Of a DNA stretch of 64,000 bases, positions 35,971-43,800 are shown piece by piece. The notes under the pieces are model-generated. The model did no database searches, was not told the DNA's origin, and saw nothing but the letters and a program-made list of their open reading frames with translations. Made by a program: the position numbers and the translations under genes. The stretch lies in contig NZ_FCOC02000015.1 of the NCBI RefSeq assembly GCF_001544455.2, positions 109,298-173,297 on the forward strand. Direction: 5' to 3'. The stretch is from Caballeronia sordidicola. GTDB taxonomy: Bacteria > Pseudomonadota > Gammaproteobacteria > Burkholderiales > Burkholderiaceae. Each line of letters starts with the position of its first letter. Within the stretch, counting starts at the first letter, position 1.

Positions 35971-37308
35971 TCACTTCGGGTCGCGGCGCCGCTCCTGTAT
36001 GTTCAAATTGAAGACCCGCGTTGTCAGCGTATCGAGCATGCGGAAAAATCCGTCGGCGGCATAACCGGCAATAAACGCAAGGCCTGAAGCACTGAGCGTC
36101 AGCACGCCTGCGCCGGCGCTAATTTGCGTTGCGGTCGCCGACGGGCTGAAGAACAAGCCCACCGCCACGCCCGCCATCAGCCCAAGCGGCACGCGCATCA
36201 ACGCAAGCGTCTCGTCTCTTGGCGCGAGCAGGTTGTCCGTGATCTTGTTGCCTATATCGCGCAGCAGCGAAGCAATGGTGCCGACCAGCGCAAAGAGGAT
36301 CGGCAGGACATAGCTTGCATAAGTGGATAAAACCAGTGTGATCGACTGAATAGCTTCCTGGCGCGCCTTGTCCTCGCGCGGCGCCCCAGGACGCGCTGAC
36401 GGACTTGTCCACTCGCCCCTGCCGACCGCGGTTGGAAACACCAGCATGAGGGCGCTGGAAGGGAAGCTGTTGGCGAACGTCGCGGCATCTGCAATCGACA
36501 TGTCGTAGCGCGCCTGCATATAAGACCAGTCGTTGCATAGCAGCCGGACCGCGTTGGTCTGGGCATCTATTCCCGATGCATCGCAACGCTCGGGCACCGT
36601 CTTGCGGCTCGTGATTATTCTGCCGTCAGCGGAGCCGGCGGCGTTGTCCTTGTCGACTTCCGCGTAGATCTGCTGCGTGATATCCGCCGCGGCCCGGCCG
36701 TCCGCCTCGAAGCGTGCCGTGATCTGCACGCCATATGTGACGAGCCACAGCAGCAAAGCGGCAAAGACAGTCACGCATACACCAATCACCGTATTGAATT
36801 TATGGATCCAGCGAAACCGGCGAGCGCTTCCAACGAGTCCCGGATAAGCCTCGCGCGCAACCGACGCGCGTGTCTGCGTTTCACGGTCAGGGTCGTGCAT
36901 CCCCTGGATGGGCCGTTGCTCCTCTACGAAAATATAGGTGTATGCAATGGTCAATCCCGTCGCCGGGTAGGCAAGGCTGTTCAACCGGTCCTTCACATAA
37001 AACAGCAAGGTGGCGTCGTAGGCCTTGTCGGTTGAAGGCGATGTTGGCGGATAGCGCAGCTTGCAGACCCACTTGATGGTCTCGAACGCATCAAGCGTGT
37101 GATTGCGTTCGGCAACGGCCGGTTTTTCTCCCGGAGGCGGCGTATCCGTCGGCGAGCGCGGGACTTTGCCATCGAGATCCCATATATGCGAATCCGGCCG
37201 GCCGGAAATGAAATCGAGCAGCAGATGCACTTCGTTCAGTTCGCGGCGGAAGATGAGTTCGTCGAACGTGCCGGGGTGATGATGGTTGCTCTGGTCCGAT
37301 GACGTCAT
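35971..37308 (-). CDS. Uncharacterised four-helix membrane protein
   Basis: The 445-residue protein has a cytosolic N-terminal domain (about 1-170), a first membrane helix at about 171-195, a periplasmic domain of about 125 residues with two Cys (C242, C258), and three more helices at about 323-349, 374-388 and 400-423. The C-terminal half (YVLPILFALVGTIASLLRDIG and LSASGLAFIAGYAADGFFRMLD) resembles segments I remember from uncharacterised bacterial membrane proteins; no named family is claimed. It is divergent from a lysozyme/membrane protein/DUF2235 operon, with a shared 299-base intergenic region. Confidence 0.8.
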   Translation of the reverse strand: MTSSDQSNHHHPGTFDELIFRRELNEVHLLLDFISGRPDSHIWDLDGKVPRSPTDTPPPGEKPAVAERNHTLDAFETIKWVCKLRYPPTSPSTDKAYDATLLFYVKDRLNSLAYPATGLTIAYTYIFVEEQRPIQGMHDPDRETQTRASVAREAYPGLVGSARRFRWIHKFNTVIGVCVTVFAALLLWLVTYGVQITARFEADGRAAADITQQIYAEVDKDNAAGSADGRIITSRKTVPERCDASGIDAQTNAVRLLCNDWSYMQARYDMSIADAATFANSFPSSALMLVFPTAVGRGEWTSPSARPGAPREDKARQEAIQSITLVLSTYASYVLPILFALVGTIASLLRDIGNKITDNLLAPRDETLALMRVPLGLMAGVAVGLFFSPSATATQISAGAGVLTLSASGLAFIAGYAADGFFRMLDTLTTRVFNLNIQERRRDPK

Positions 37309-37607
37309 CCGTTGCCTCGATTTTTTTTAGGCGGAGCGAATGCCGGGATGAGCCGTTCCGCGTGAAATGTGAGTTCGCGTGCTGTTCATCGAAGACGATT
37401 CAAAAGGTCTGCAATTTCAAATTCCGATGAGCCGCGCGGGAGGCGTGGTGAGTTATGTGGCCTGGCGAACGTTGAGAGCGTTTCGCGAATGCTCGTCACA
37501 GGTTCCTTTCCAAAAGAGAACCCACTCGTTCGTCCTTCGTATGGCGCGCCAGGATGCATGAGTGTCATGTGCCCGAGGGCCGCTCCGAGCACAGTAAGGA
37601 GGACGTC
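37309..37607. other. Divergent intergenic region
   Basis: This 299-base gap must carry promoters for the leftward membrane protein and the rightward lysozyme operon. A run of eight T bases lies at 37321-37328. Small frames across it (for example 37379-37561) have no ribosome-binding site or recognisable product, and I see no clear operator palindrome. Confidence 0.45.
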
Positions 37608-38174
37608 ATGACCCCTCGCGCCGTATGCGAAGCCGCTGTAAACCTTGTGAAGCTATATGAAGGCATCCCGGGATTTGGCGATGGCACCGGGACGATCCGT
37701 CCATATCTCGACCCGGTGGGCATCTGGACGATCGGCTGGGGCCACGCGATTGAAAGCGGAGGCCATTTTCTGCGCGGCAATGCAGCACTTGCCGAGGTCA
37801 AGGCGCTCTACCCCAATGGCATCACTGTCGCGCAAGCACAAACGCTCCTTGAAAGCGACCTCATGCAAGCGGGCGCGGGCGTTCTTGCATCGGTCATCGT
37901 CCCGCTCAATGACAATCAGTATGGTGCCCTGACCAGTTTCGCGTTCAACCTCGGCATCGCAAATCTTCGTTCGTCTACCTTGCTGAAACTGCTCAACGCA
38001 GGAAACTTTGCCGGCGCCGCGGATCAGTTTCTTCGCTGGTGTCATGCAAACGGCCAGGCGTTGCCAGGACTGCTGAAACGCAGGAACGCCGAACGCAGCC
38101 TGTTCCTCGAGCGGGTTTCGCCGCAGCCCGCCATTGTTGCCGTGCCTGAAGCTGGCGCAGCACACGCCATTTGA
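37608..38174 (+). CDS. Phage-type lysozyme, GH24 family
   Basis: The ATG at 37608 follows an AAGGAGG site and yields 188 residues. The GH24 catalytic triad is visible as E18 (YEGIPGF), D35 (LDPVG) and T41 (WTIGWGH), with the T4-lysozyme D-to-T spacing of six. NLGIANLRSSTLLKLLNAG and a region ending LLKRRNAERSLFL are also typical of phage endolysins. There is no signal peptide or signal-arrest-release helix, so release of the enzyme would need another factor. It has a long loop between E18 and D35. No phage structural genes are nearby; it begins an operon with a membrane protein and a DUF2235 hydrolase. Confidence 0.92.
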   Translation: MTPRAVCEAAVNLVKLYEGIPGFGDGTGTIRPYLDPVGIWTIGWGHAIESGGHFLRGNAALAEVKALYPNGITVAQAQTLLESDLMQAGAGVLASVIVPLNDNQYGALTSFAFNLGIANLRSSTLLKLLNAGNFAGAADQFLRWCHANGQALPGLLKRRNAERSLFLERVSPQPAIVAVPEAGAAHAI

Positions 38175-38203
38175 GCGGCCGCGGCCGCAATGCCGGAGGC
38201 TAT

Positions 38204-39247
38204 ATGAAGCGACTTTTTCACGGCGCACTGGCGGTGCTTGCATCGATACTGCTCTGCGCCAGCGCACATGCGCAGCCCCAGGCGCCCACGGTCATCCACG
38301 GCTCATTGGGCGATGTCATCCGCGTTCCCATCGCGGGGGATTGCCCCGCGTCATCGGTCGTCCGGCAGTACACATTGATCGTCGATGGCGACAACACCGG
38401 AATCACCGCGCAGGGATGCGCGGCAGACCCTCGCGCCGTGTCCTTCTTGCTCGGCAGGACAACCGATGCGCCGCCGCCCGAAAATACTGCGGCATGGCAT
38501 CGGTTGACTGGCTTTCCGTGGCTGGGCAATGGCTCCGCGCTGATGCGCGAGTTGCAGGTGAGTGTCGCGGACGCCGACGGAAAAATTGTCGCCGGCCCCG
38601 GCACAACGCTTCTGTTCGAGTGGTCGCGCGGGTGGCGCATTGCGGTGGCCGCTGCCGTGGCTATCGCGACGGTCGCGCTCTTTATCTACCTTGGCGCGAG
38701 CACGGCCTTGCTGCGGGACGTGGGCGCCGAAACCACGGTGCTGTTCCAGAACCGCACGTTCAGCCTTGCGCGAACACAGATGGCGTGGTGGACGGCGATT
38801 ATCGTGGTGTCCTACGTGTTTGAGTGGCTGGCGCTTGGAGGCGTGCCGCCGTTATCGGCGCAGCCGCTGGTTCTGATGGGTATCTACAGCGTGCTGGGTG
38901 TCAGCGCACGAGGCGTGGACCTGTCGCGGCGCACGCAATTCCCTTCTACAACTCCGCACTTCTTCAAGGACCTGACGAGCGATGAGAGCGGCGTCGCCGT
39001 GCATCGCTTGCAGATGCTTGTGTTTACGATCGTAGTCGGCCTGATGTTTCTTAATCAGGTGTTCACCACCGGCACCATGCCGCACTTCGATATCAATACG
39101 CTTTTGCTGCTGGGCATCAGCGGCGCGACTTACATAGGCTTCAAGACAACCGAGGCACAGCCCAAGCTCGATGGCACGGCGGTATCGGGCAGCACTGCGG
39201 GCGATGCTCTCAAATCCGGATACTCCACAGGTGACGCCCTGCCCTGA
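38204..39247 (+). CDS. Uncharacterised signal-peptide membrane protein
   Basis: The ATG at 38204 has a CGGAGG site and gives 347 residues. A Sec signal peptide covers about 1-23 (ASAHA-Q). An exported domain of about 120 residues with Cys at 47 and 72 follows. Then come predicted helices at about 145-165, 195-212, 219-234, 268-286 and 295-313. The segments FSLARTQMAWWTAIIV and LLLLGISGATYIGFKTTE are striking and recall a widespread but unnamed family. It lies 29 bases after the lysozyme gene and 36 bases before the DUF2235 gene, so the three are likely co-transcribed. Confidence 0.82.
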   Translation: MKRLFHGALAVLASILLCASAHAQPQAPTVIHGSLGDVIRVPIAGDCPASSVVRQYTLIVDGDNTGITAQGCAADPRAVSFLLGRTTDAPPPENTAAWHRLTGFPWLGNGSALMRELQVSVADADGKIVAGPGTTLLFEWSRGWRIAVAAAVAIATVALFIYLGASTALLRDVGAETTVLFQNRTFSLARTQMAWWTAIIVVSYVFEWLALGGVPPLSAQPLVLMGIYSVLGVSARGVDLSRRTQFPSTTPHFFKDLTSDESGVAVHRLQMLVFTIVVGLMFLNQVFTTGTMPHFDINTLLLLGISGATYIGFKTTEAQPKLDGTAVSGSTAGDALKSGYSTGDALP

Positions 39248-39283
39248 TCCCACAAAACCGCTCACTCAACTAGAAGGATCGTC

Positions 39284-40483
39284 ATGCCAAAGAATATAGT
39301 GTTCTGCGCCGACGGCACCTGGAACGGACCCAACTCCGGCGAAGACGACGACACGCCCAAGACCACGAACGTATGGAAGCTGTTCCTGAATCTCGCCAGC
39401 GATCCCCATTCGGGCGCCGTGGTCTATGCGACCGAACAGGAATCGTCGCTGACCGCCGGCGGTCAATGCCTGCAAGTAGCCAAGTATCTGCACGGCGTGG
39501 GCGACTCGAACAATGCCATCATCAAGATGCTCGGCGGGGTTTTCGGCTGGGGGTTGATTGCGCGGATTGTTCGCGGTTATACATTCATCTCGCGAAATTA
39601 CGAAGAGGGGGATCGCATATTCATTATTGGCTTTAGTCGCGGGTCTTACACCGCGCGGGCGCTTGGCGGACTCATCGTCGACCAGGGCCTGCTCAATGCA
39701 AAGACGCTCGATCTGAGCGATCCGCTCGTCGGGTATCGCAATGGCGTTGCCGCGTGGCGTGCGCATCGCGCGAACCGGGCTACAGCCATTTCAAAAACGT
39801 GGAATACGTCCGTCGTTTCGCTGTTCCGGGAGGTGACGAGCTTCCTGACGCTCTCCCCGCCCATCGATCCAAAGGACCTTATTTCAGGCATCAAGATTCA
39901 GGCTATAGGCGTATGGGACACGGTCGGATCCATGGGCATACCGCTCTACGTGGAGTCAAACGACCAACGCGTCGACGTTTTCCGCTTCGCCGATACGGCG
40001 CTGAGTCCCGCCGTGCTGTATGGCTTCCACGCAATCAGCGTGGACGAGCAGCGCGGCGACTTTACGCCAACGCTATGGGACGAACGCGCCAACATCACGC
40101 AAGTCCTCTTCCCCGGAGCGCACTCCGACGTCGGCGGCGGTTATCCCTCGGCCAACAACGAGAGCGGTTTGTCCGATGGCGCGCTCGCCTGGATGACCAG
40201 CAGCCTGGCCGAAATCGACAATGGCATCATCTTCCAGAACCCCTTCCTGCCGATGTCGCCCAGCGCGCTCGGCGTGGCTCATCAACCGTGGGCGAGCGGC
40301 GTGTTCGTTGGCCTTCCACATGGTCCGCGCGACTTTTTGACGTCCTTGCCGCTCGGCGCACATCGCTCGATTCGCGACAGGCTCGCCGGAACATCTGTGC
40401 TCGGCGATCCGGTGGGCGCACCCGGCCCTTACGTACCGTCGACGCTCAAGGACTACTTCGCAACGGTCGAGACATGGGCGTGA
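39284..40483 (+). CDS. DUF2235 alpha/beta hydrolase (Tle1-like lipase fold)
   Basis: The 399-residue protein opens with NIVFCADGTWNG, the standard DUF2235 start. The nucleophile motif is GFSRGS with Ser118. GVWDTVGSMG near 207 and PGAHSDVGGGYP near 275 supply the expected acidic and His residues. Some DUF2235 proteins are type VI phospholipase effectors (Tle1), but this one is shorter, without an obvious delivery domain, and no type VI genes are in the window. Together with an upstream lysozyme it could attack both peptidoglycan and membrane lipid. A strong terminator follows. Confidence 0.9.
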   Translation: MPKNIVFCADGTWNGPNSGEDDDTPKTTNVWKLFLNLASDPHSGAVVYATEQESSLTAGGQCLQVAKYLHGVGDSNNAIIKMLGGVFGWGLIARIVRGYTFISRNYEEGDRIFIIGFSRGSYTARALGGLIVDQGLLNAKTLDLSDPLVGYRNGVAAWRAHRANRATAISKTWNTSVVSLFREVTSFLTLSPPIDPKDLISGIKIQAIGVWDTVGSMGIPLYVESNDQRVDVFRFADTALSPAVLYGFHAISVDEQRGDFTPTLWDERANITQVLFPGAHSDVGGGYPSANNESGLSDGALAWMTSSLAEIDNGIIFQNPFLPMSPSALGVAHQPWASGVFVGLPHGPRDFLTSLPLGAHRSIRDRLAGTSVLGDPVGAPGPYVPSTLKDYFATVETWA

Positions 40484-40495
40484 ACCAAAGGGCGC

Positions 40496-40536
40496 TGTGG
40501 AGCGCCAGGCTTAAGAAGCCAGCCTGACGCTCCACA
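40496..40536. terminator. Bidirectional terminator between DUF2235 and DUF4148 genes
   Basis: A 16-bp stem, TGTGGAGCGCCAGGCT paired with AGCCTGACGCTCCACA (one mismatch), has a nine-base loop. It lies between the convergent stop codons at 40483 and 40542. On the minus strand a short T-run follows; on the plus strand none. Confidence 0.65.
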
Positions 40537-40541
40537 CGGCA

Positions 40542-40868
40542 TTATTGGCCTTTGTAGATCGACTGGGTATCGATCGATGCCTGCGGACGTCCCGCCTGCG
40601 ATGATCCGCTTGACGATGTGCCGTACTCGCTGTCTTGCGGAGTCTGCGCCTGCGCTTGGTTCTTTTCGGCCACGCGTGCAAGCGCGGCTTGCAGGTCCGC
40701 AGGATAGGTCGTGTCGCTTGCACTGCCGGTGTACCCCGCGTCGCGAAGCTGGACGAGTTCATTGTTCACTTGCTCGCGGGTGATGGGCCCGTTGTTCTGC
40801 TGAGCAAACGAAGTGATCGGCCCGGCCAACACCGATACAATAAGGACTGCATAGATCGACGATTTCAT
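40542..40868 (-). CDS. DUF4148 family small exported protein
   Basis: The 108-residue protein has a signal peptide (about 1-22, ending SFA-Q) and the sequence ITREQVNNELVQLRDAGY, typical of DUF4148 proteins, which are abundant in Burkholderia and relatives. The tail is low-complexity, rich in Ser, Gln and Gly. The function is unknown, though many are stress-induced. A palindrome in the A+T-rich promoter region (40964-40979) could regulate it. Confidence 0.88.
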   Translation of the reverse strand: MKSSIYAVLIVSVLAGPITSFAQQNNGPITREQVNNELVQLRDAGYTGSASDTTYPADLQAALARVAEKNQAQAQTPQDSEYGTSSSGSSQAGRPQASIDTQSIYKGQ

Positions 40869-41247
40869 GTTTACCTCCAGAAGGTTGTGTCCTGCGGTTG
40901 AGGCTCAGGTTCGCAGGGTGTTTCCCCGGTGTGATAAAAATAGATCGCCGGTGTTACACACGATTAATAAGTTTATTAAATGCCATGTAACGCCGACTCG
41001 GACAAGACCCAAGCGGGACCGCGAATTCTTTTTTTCGTAGTACGTGCTTTCGTCACTCAAGCCAACCACATCGACCGGTCCGGTTGATCCGGGAAAGGTT
41101 GTTATCGATCGATGGGTCTAGTGTCGCCGGCAAACGCCGTTGCCGAAACCATGCTGAGGAAGGGGCTTGAAGGAGCCCGCCTGAAGGAGGGATTCTTGCC
41201 TTCACACCGGCTTCGCGTTCGATGATATGAAAGCCCGCGTCGATAGA
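40869..41247. other. Intergenic region with A+T-rich promoter and no clear gene
   Basis: The first 150 bases are A+T-rich and hold the palindrome noted at 40964-40979, probably the DUF4148 promoter. The remainder, to the dehydratase remnant, has no convincing gene. The minus frame here (to 41053) is the out-of-family extension of that remnant. Confidence 0.45.
40964..40979. promoter_or_regulatory. A+T-rich inverted repeat upstream of the DUF4148 gene
   Basis: TTAATAA-GT-TTATTAA is a perfect 7-bp inverted repeat in the A+T-rich stretch about 100 bases upstream of the DUF4148 start. It could be an operator or part of an UP-element-like promoter. No regulator can be assigned from sequence. Confidence 0.4.
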
Positions 41248-41310
41248 ACCGAAAGCGCGCAGGTCGTTCACGCCATACCAGCGAAAGCTTCTGAGTTCTT
41301 CTGGAGCTTT
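41248..41310 (-). pseudogene. Remnant of an IlvD/Edd-family dehydratase N-terminus
   Basis: Reading the minus strand from 41310 gives KAPEELRSFRWYGVNDLRAFG, which closely resembles the beginning of sugar-acid dehydratases such as L-arabinonate dehydratase. After that Gly the frame departs from the family and ends at 41053. A TGA lies just upstream in the same frame. Only about 20 residues are preserved, so this is probably a scar of a deleted gene next to the TetR gene. The similarity is from memory of the family. Confidence 0.4.
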
Positions 41311-41339
41311 GCGTCGAGCGCTATTTCAGCGCTCGACGC
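41311..41339 (-). terminator. Perfect 12-bp hairpin after the TetR gene
   Basis: GCGTCGAGCGCT-ATTTC-AGCGCTCGACGC is a perfect GC-rich stem-loop directly at the end of the TetR gene (stop at 41340). No T-run follows on the minus strand, so it may stabilise the 3' end rather than be a canonical intrinsic terminator. Confidence 0.55.
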
Positions 41340-42026
41340 CTACCCGATCCGCATCTGATCGATGGTCGCCTCGACCAGCGCATCGGCGCTTTCCACCCCT
41401 TCAGCCGATAGCGCGATGCCGCTAAGGCGCCCATCAATGAGCAAGGTGGCCAAGCCGTGCACATAAGCCCACGCCGCGGTCATGGCGACCGCGCGCGCGG
41501 CGTCCAGCTTCACCGACGCTGAAGTCCGTTCGCTTGCCTGATCGGCGTCGCTTGTGACGTCGGCCAGCGCCAACGCTGACATGCGCCGTGCTTCAACCAG
41601 CGACGCCCGCGTGTTGTCGAGCATTTCCCCCCGCGACATGAGCCGGAACAAATCCGGGTTCGCGACGGCAAAACTCACATATCCGCGAGCGATGGCGCGA
41701 CGCCGTTGCGGCCCCGGCCGCAAGCCGTCCGCGTGCTTCAACATGGTCTCGGTGAGGCGCAGATGGCCGCTGGCCGCGAGTTCGCTCAGGACGCCGGCTG
41801 TATCGCCGAAATGGTGCTGCGGCGCTGTGTGCGACACCCCGGCTTCTCGCGCGATGGATCGCAAGCTCAGGCCGCTGATGCCGTCGTTTCGCAGCACGGT
41901 TTCAGCCGCCGCGAGCAGCGCACGCGGCAGCGCACCGTGGTGATAGGGTTTTTGCGCAGGCGGCGCGTCGGTACTCTGGGTTTTCTTGGACCTGGAAACC
42001 GCTGCGGGTTTTCGGCGTTCATTCAT
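41340..42026 (-). CDS. TetR/AcrR family regulator
   Basis: The 228-residue protein has a lysine-rich tail and then the TetR helix-turn-helix: YHHGALPRALLAAAETVLRNDGISGLSLRSIAREAGVSHTAPQHHFGDTAGVL (about residues 26-80; quoted in part as LSLRSIAREAGVS). The C-terminal ligand domain is of the WHG-like type, ending in an effector-binding helix bundle. Its target is unknown; it does not face an obvious partner operon. A GTG nine bases upstream is an alternative start; neither has a clear ribosome-binding site. Confidence 0.9.
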   Translation of the reverse strand: MNERRKPAAVSRSKKTQSTDAPPAQKPYHHGALPRALLAAAETVLRNDGISGLSLRSIAREAGVSHTAPQHHFGDTAGVLSELAASGHLRLTETMLKHADGLRPGPQRRRAIARGYVSFAVANPDLFRLMSRGEMLDNTRASLVEARRMSALALADVTSDADQASERTSASVKLDAARAVAMTAAWAYVHGLATLLIDGRLSGIALSAEGVESADALVEATIDQMRIG

Positions 42027-42370
42027 GGCGGCCACGGGCAGGAGAAGTGAGGAGCAGCGTTGAGTGGAGCGAAAGTAAACTTTCCAACGGAAACATGCTC
42101 GCGTCGCACGCGCCGATTGTCAACCTTTTTTGGGCGAAATGGGCTGCCTCGCCCGGTTTTGGGGAAATGCAGTAATCGCCGCCGAAGCCATCGCGGTTGT
42201 AATAATGACCCGCGCCTGCCGCACACGCGCGCTGGGCAAGCGCCACCGCCATGCGCGATCAACCTGGCACTGTCGTTGCATGGATATGTGCGAACGCGCG
42301 ATCTCGTTCATTTCACCTGCCTGTCGGACGTCAAATCCAAGCAGCACACCACACAAATGCCGAGGACATC
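42027..42370. other. 344-base region without a convincing gene
   Basis: The gap lies between the divergent TetR and response-regulator genes. Minus frames here (for example 42019-42252) begin with weak starts and overlap the TetR N-terminus, so they are not called. Promoters for both neighbours should lie here. Confidence 0.45.
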
Positions 42371-42721
42371 GTGCACATTCTTTTTATCGACGACCATAAA
42401 GATTCAGCCGACGCGTTTGGCGAAATTGCCTCGGGCCTGGGACACAAGGTGCAGGTGGCGTACGACGGCCGCGCCGCTCTGGAGTTGACGCAAGCTCAAA
42501 GCTTCGACGTGGTTTTCTTCGACATCGAATTGCCCGATGCAGACGGCCGTGAACTCTGCCGGCTGGTGCGCGAAGAGGGCGCGTCACGCGACGCATGCGT
42601 GATCGCGGTGACAGGCCGCACCGATCTGCGCGACGACGATCTGGAACCGTTCGACGGCTATCTCCACAAACCGATCAGCGCGGGCGCCCTGGAGCGCGCG
42701 CTGAGGTTTTCAGAAGGCTAA
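42371..42721 (+). CDS. Single-domain response regulator
   Basis: The GTG at 42371 starts a 116-residue receiver domain: ILFIDDHKDS (acidic pocket), VVFFDIELPDADG with phospho-acceptor Asp near 52, the conserved VIAVTG Thr and the LHKPIS Lys. No output domain is present, so it probably relays phosphate or acts by protein binding. No kinase gene is adjacent, but the window has two orphan kinases. The frame stays open upstream, with no better start. Confidence 0.87.
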   Translation: MHILFIDDHKDSADAFGEIASGLGHKVQVAYDGRAALELTQAQSFDVVFFDIELPDADGRELCRLVREEGASRDACVIAVTGRTDLRDDDLEPFDGYLHKPISAGALERALRFSEG

Positions 42722-42735
42722 AGCTGGTCTTTTCC

Positions 42736-43581
42736 CTAACGCGTCGCGTTGGTGCGGCCTTCGGCGTTTTTCGCGACCGCAACGGCATCGAGATTTTGCG
42801 GATACGGAAAATTCAAGCCGAGCAATTGACGCATGGTCGGGCTGGCGCTCTTGACGAACGCTTCACCGACCATCGCGCGCAGGTCTTCCATTGGCTTGAC
42901 GAACTTCGGAAGGTACTGGATCAGCACGGCGCTACGATCCTGCACGCTGTGATTGGGCATTGCGCAATGCCATGTCGCGCCGAAAAACACAATCGCATCG
43001 CCCGGCTCCGCTTCCATGCGCTCGCAGCGCTCGAAGAAGGCATCGCCGTCACCGGGGTACCGTAGCTCGTGTTGGGTATGCGGCACAAAAGCGGTCGCGC
43101 CGGTCTGCGGCGTGAAGGGGTCAAGCGGAATAGTGACTTGCGCGTTGAGCGGGAAGCTCGTGTTGATGCCGACCGGGAACGTGCCCGGCGCATGAAAATC
43201 CCAATACGGATAATCGATGTGCGGCTCCTGTCCCGGCCCGTTCGGGAGAATCCGGTTGGCGGCAATCGATCCCATGATGAAGTCATCGCCAAGAAAAAGC
43301 CGCATGGCCTCGACAATCGCGGGATGCTCCGCCATTTCTGAAAATACGCTGCCCTTGGCAAGCAGATTCCACACACGGCGCTGTAAATGCAGGCGCTGAT
43401 CCTGCGCCGCCTGCCCCTGAAAATGCGTAACGGTCTGGGCCCGATCCTGCGAATGCGCCATCACGATACTGCGCGCCTGCGCAACTTGCTCCTTGCTGAA
43501 CGCGCCTTGTATGCGCACAGCACCCGGGCCGCGCAAGAGCGCTTCCACCACGGCATGAGGCGTCACTGCATCGGCTTGCAT
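42736..43581 (-). CDS. Phytanoyl-CoA dioxygenase (PhyH) family protein
   Basis: From the ATG at 43581, supported by an AGGGAG site, the protein has 281 residues. The Fe(II)-binding facial triad is visible: HID (HxD type) in GQEPHIDYPYWDF near 130 and the distal His in CAMPNHSVQDRSAVLIQYLP near 225. The family uses 2-oxoglutarate and O2 to hydroxylate small molecules. The substrate is unknown. It is divergent from the glycosyltransferase gene, sharing an A+T-rich intergenic region. Confidence 0.88.
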   Translation of the reverse strand: MQADAVTPHAVVEALLRGPGAVRIQGAFSKEQVAQARSIVMAHSQDRAQTVTHFQGQAAQDQRLHLQRRVWNLLAKGSVFSEMAEHPAIVEAMRLFLGDDFIMGSIAANRILPNGPGQEPHIDYPYWDFHAPGTFPVGINTSFPLNAQVTIPLDPFTPQTGATAFVPHTQHELRYPGDGDAFFERCERMEAEPGDAIVFFGATWHCAMPNHSVQDRSAVLIQYLPKFVKPMEDLRAMVGEAFVKSASPTMRQLLGLNFPYPQNLDAVAVAKNAEGRTNATR

Positions 43582-43708
43582 GCTTTGCACGGCTGTCTCC
43601 CTTCTGCTTTCTGATTTCTGCCTGGAACGCGACACTCCGGCCGCTGATAGAAACAAGCATAGAAGAGCATCATCGCCAATGCAACGATAATTTTACTATT
43701 TTACTTGA

Positions 43709-43724
43709 TGGAATTTTTATTCCA
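43709..43724. promoter_or_regulatory. Inverted repeat in the A+T-rich divergent promoter region
   Basis: TGGAAT-TTTT-ATTCCA is a perfect 6-bp inverted repeat inside a clearly A+T-rich stretch (about 43685-43740) between the dioxygenase and glycosyltransferase genes. It could be an operator or a short hairpin; it lies about 75 bases upstream of the glycosyltransferase start. Confidence 0.45.
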
Positions 43725-43800
43725 TTTTCCGATGTTTCTTCTGGATAGCGACGTATTTCCAATGCGCCCGACACCAATTGGAATAGGGCAAAGGCCCTGA

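Noticed and set aside
37608..38174. Prophage remnant around the GH24 lysozyme
   Set aside because: No integrase, capsid, tail, holin or att-site repeat was seen within several kilobases; the lysozyme is in an operon with non-phage genes.
39284..40483. DUF2235 protein as a confirmed type VI effector
   Set aside because: No VgrG, PAAR, Hcp or immunity gene is nearby and the protein lacks a delivery domain, so this remains only a possibility.
42019..42252. 77-residue minus-strand frame upstream of the TetR gene
   Set aside because: Weak start, overlaps the TetR N-terminus and has no family or signal peptide.
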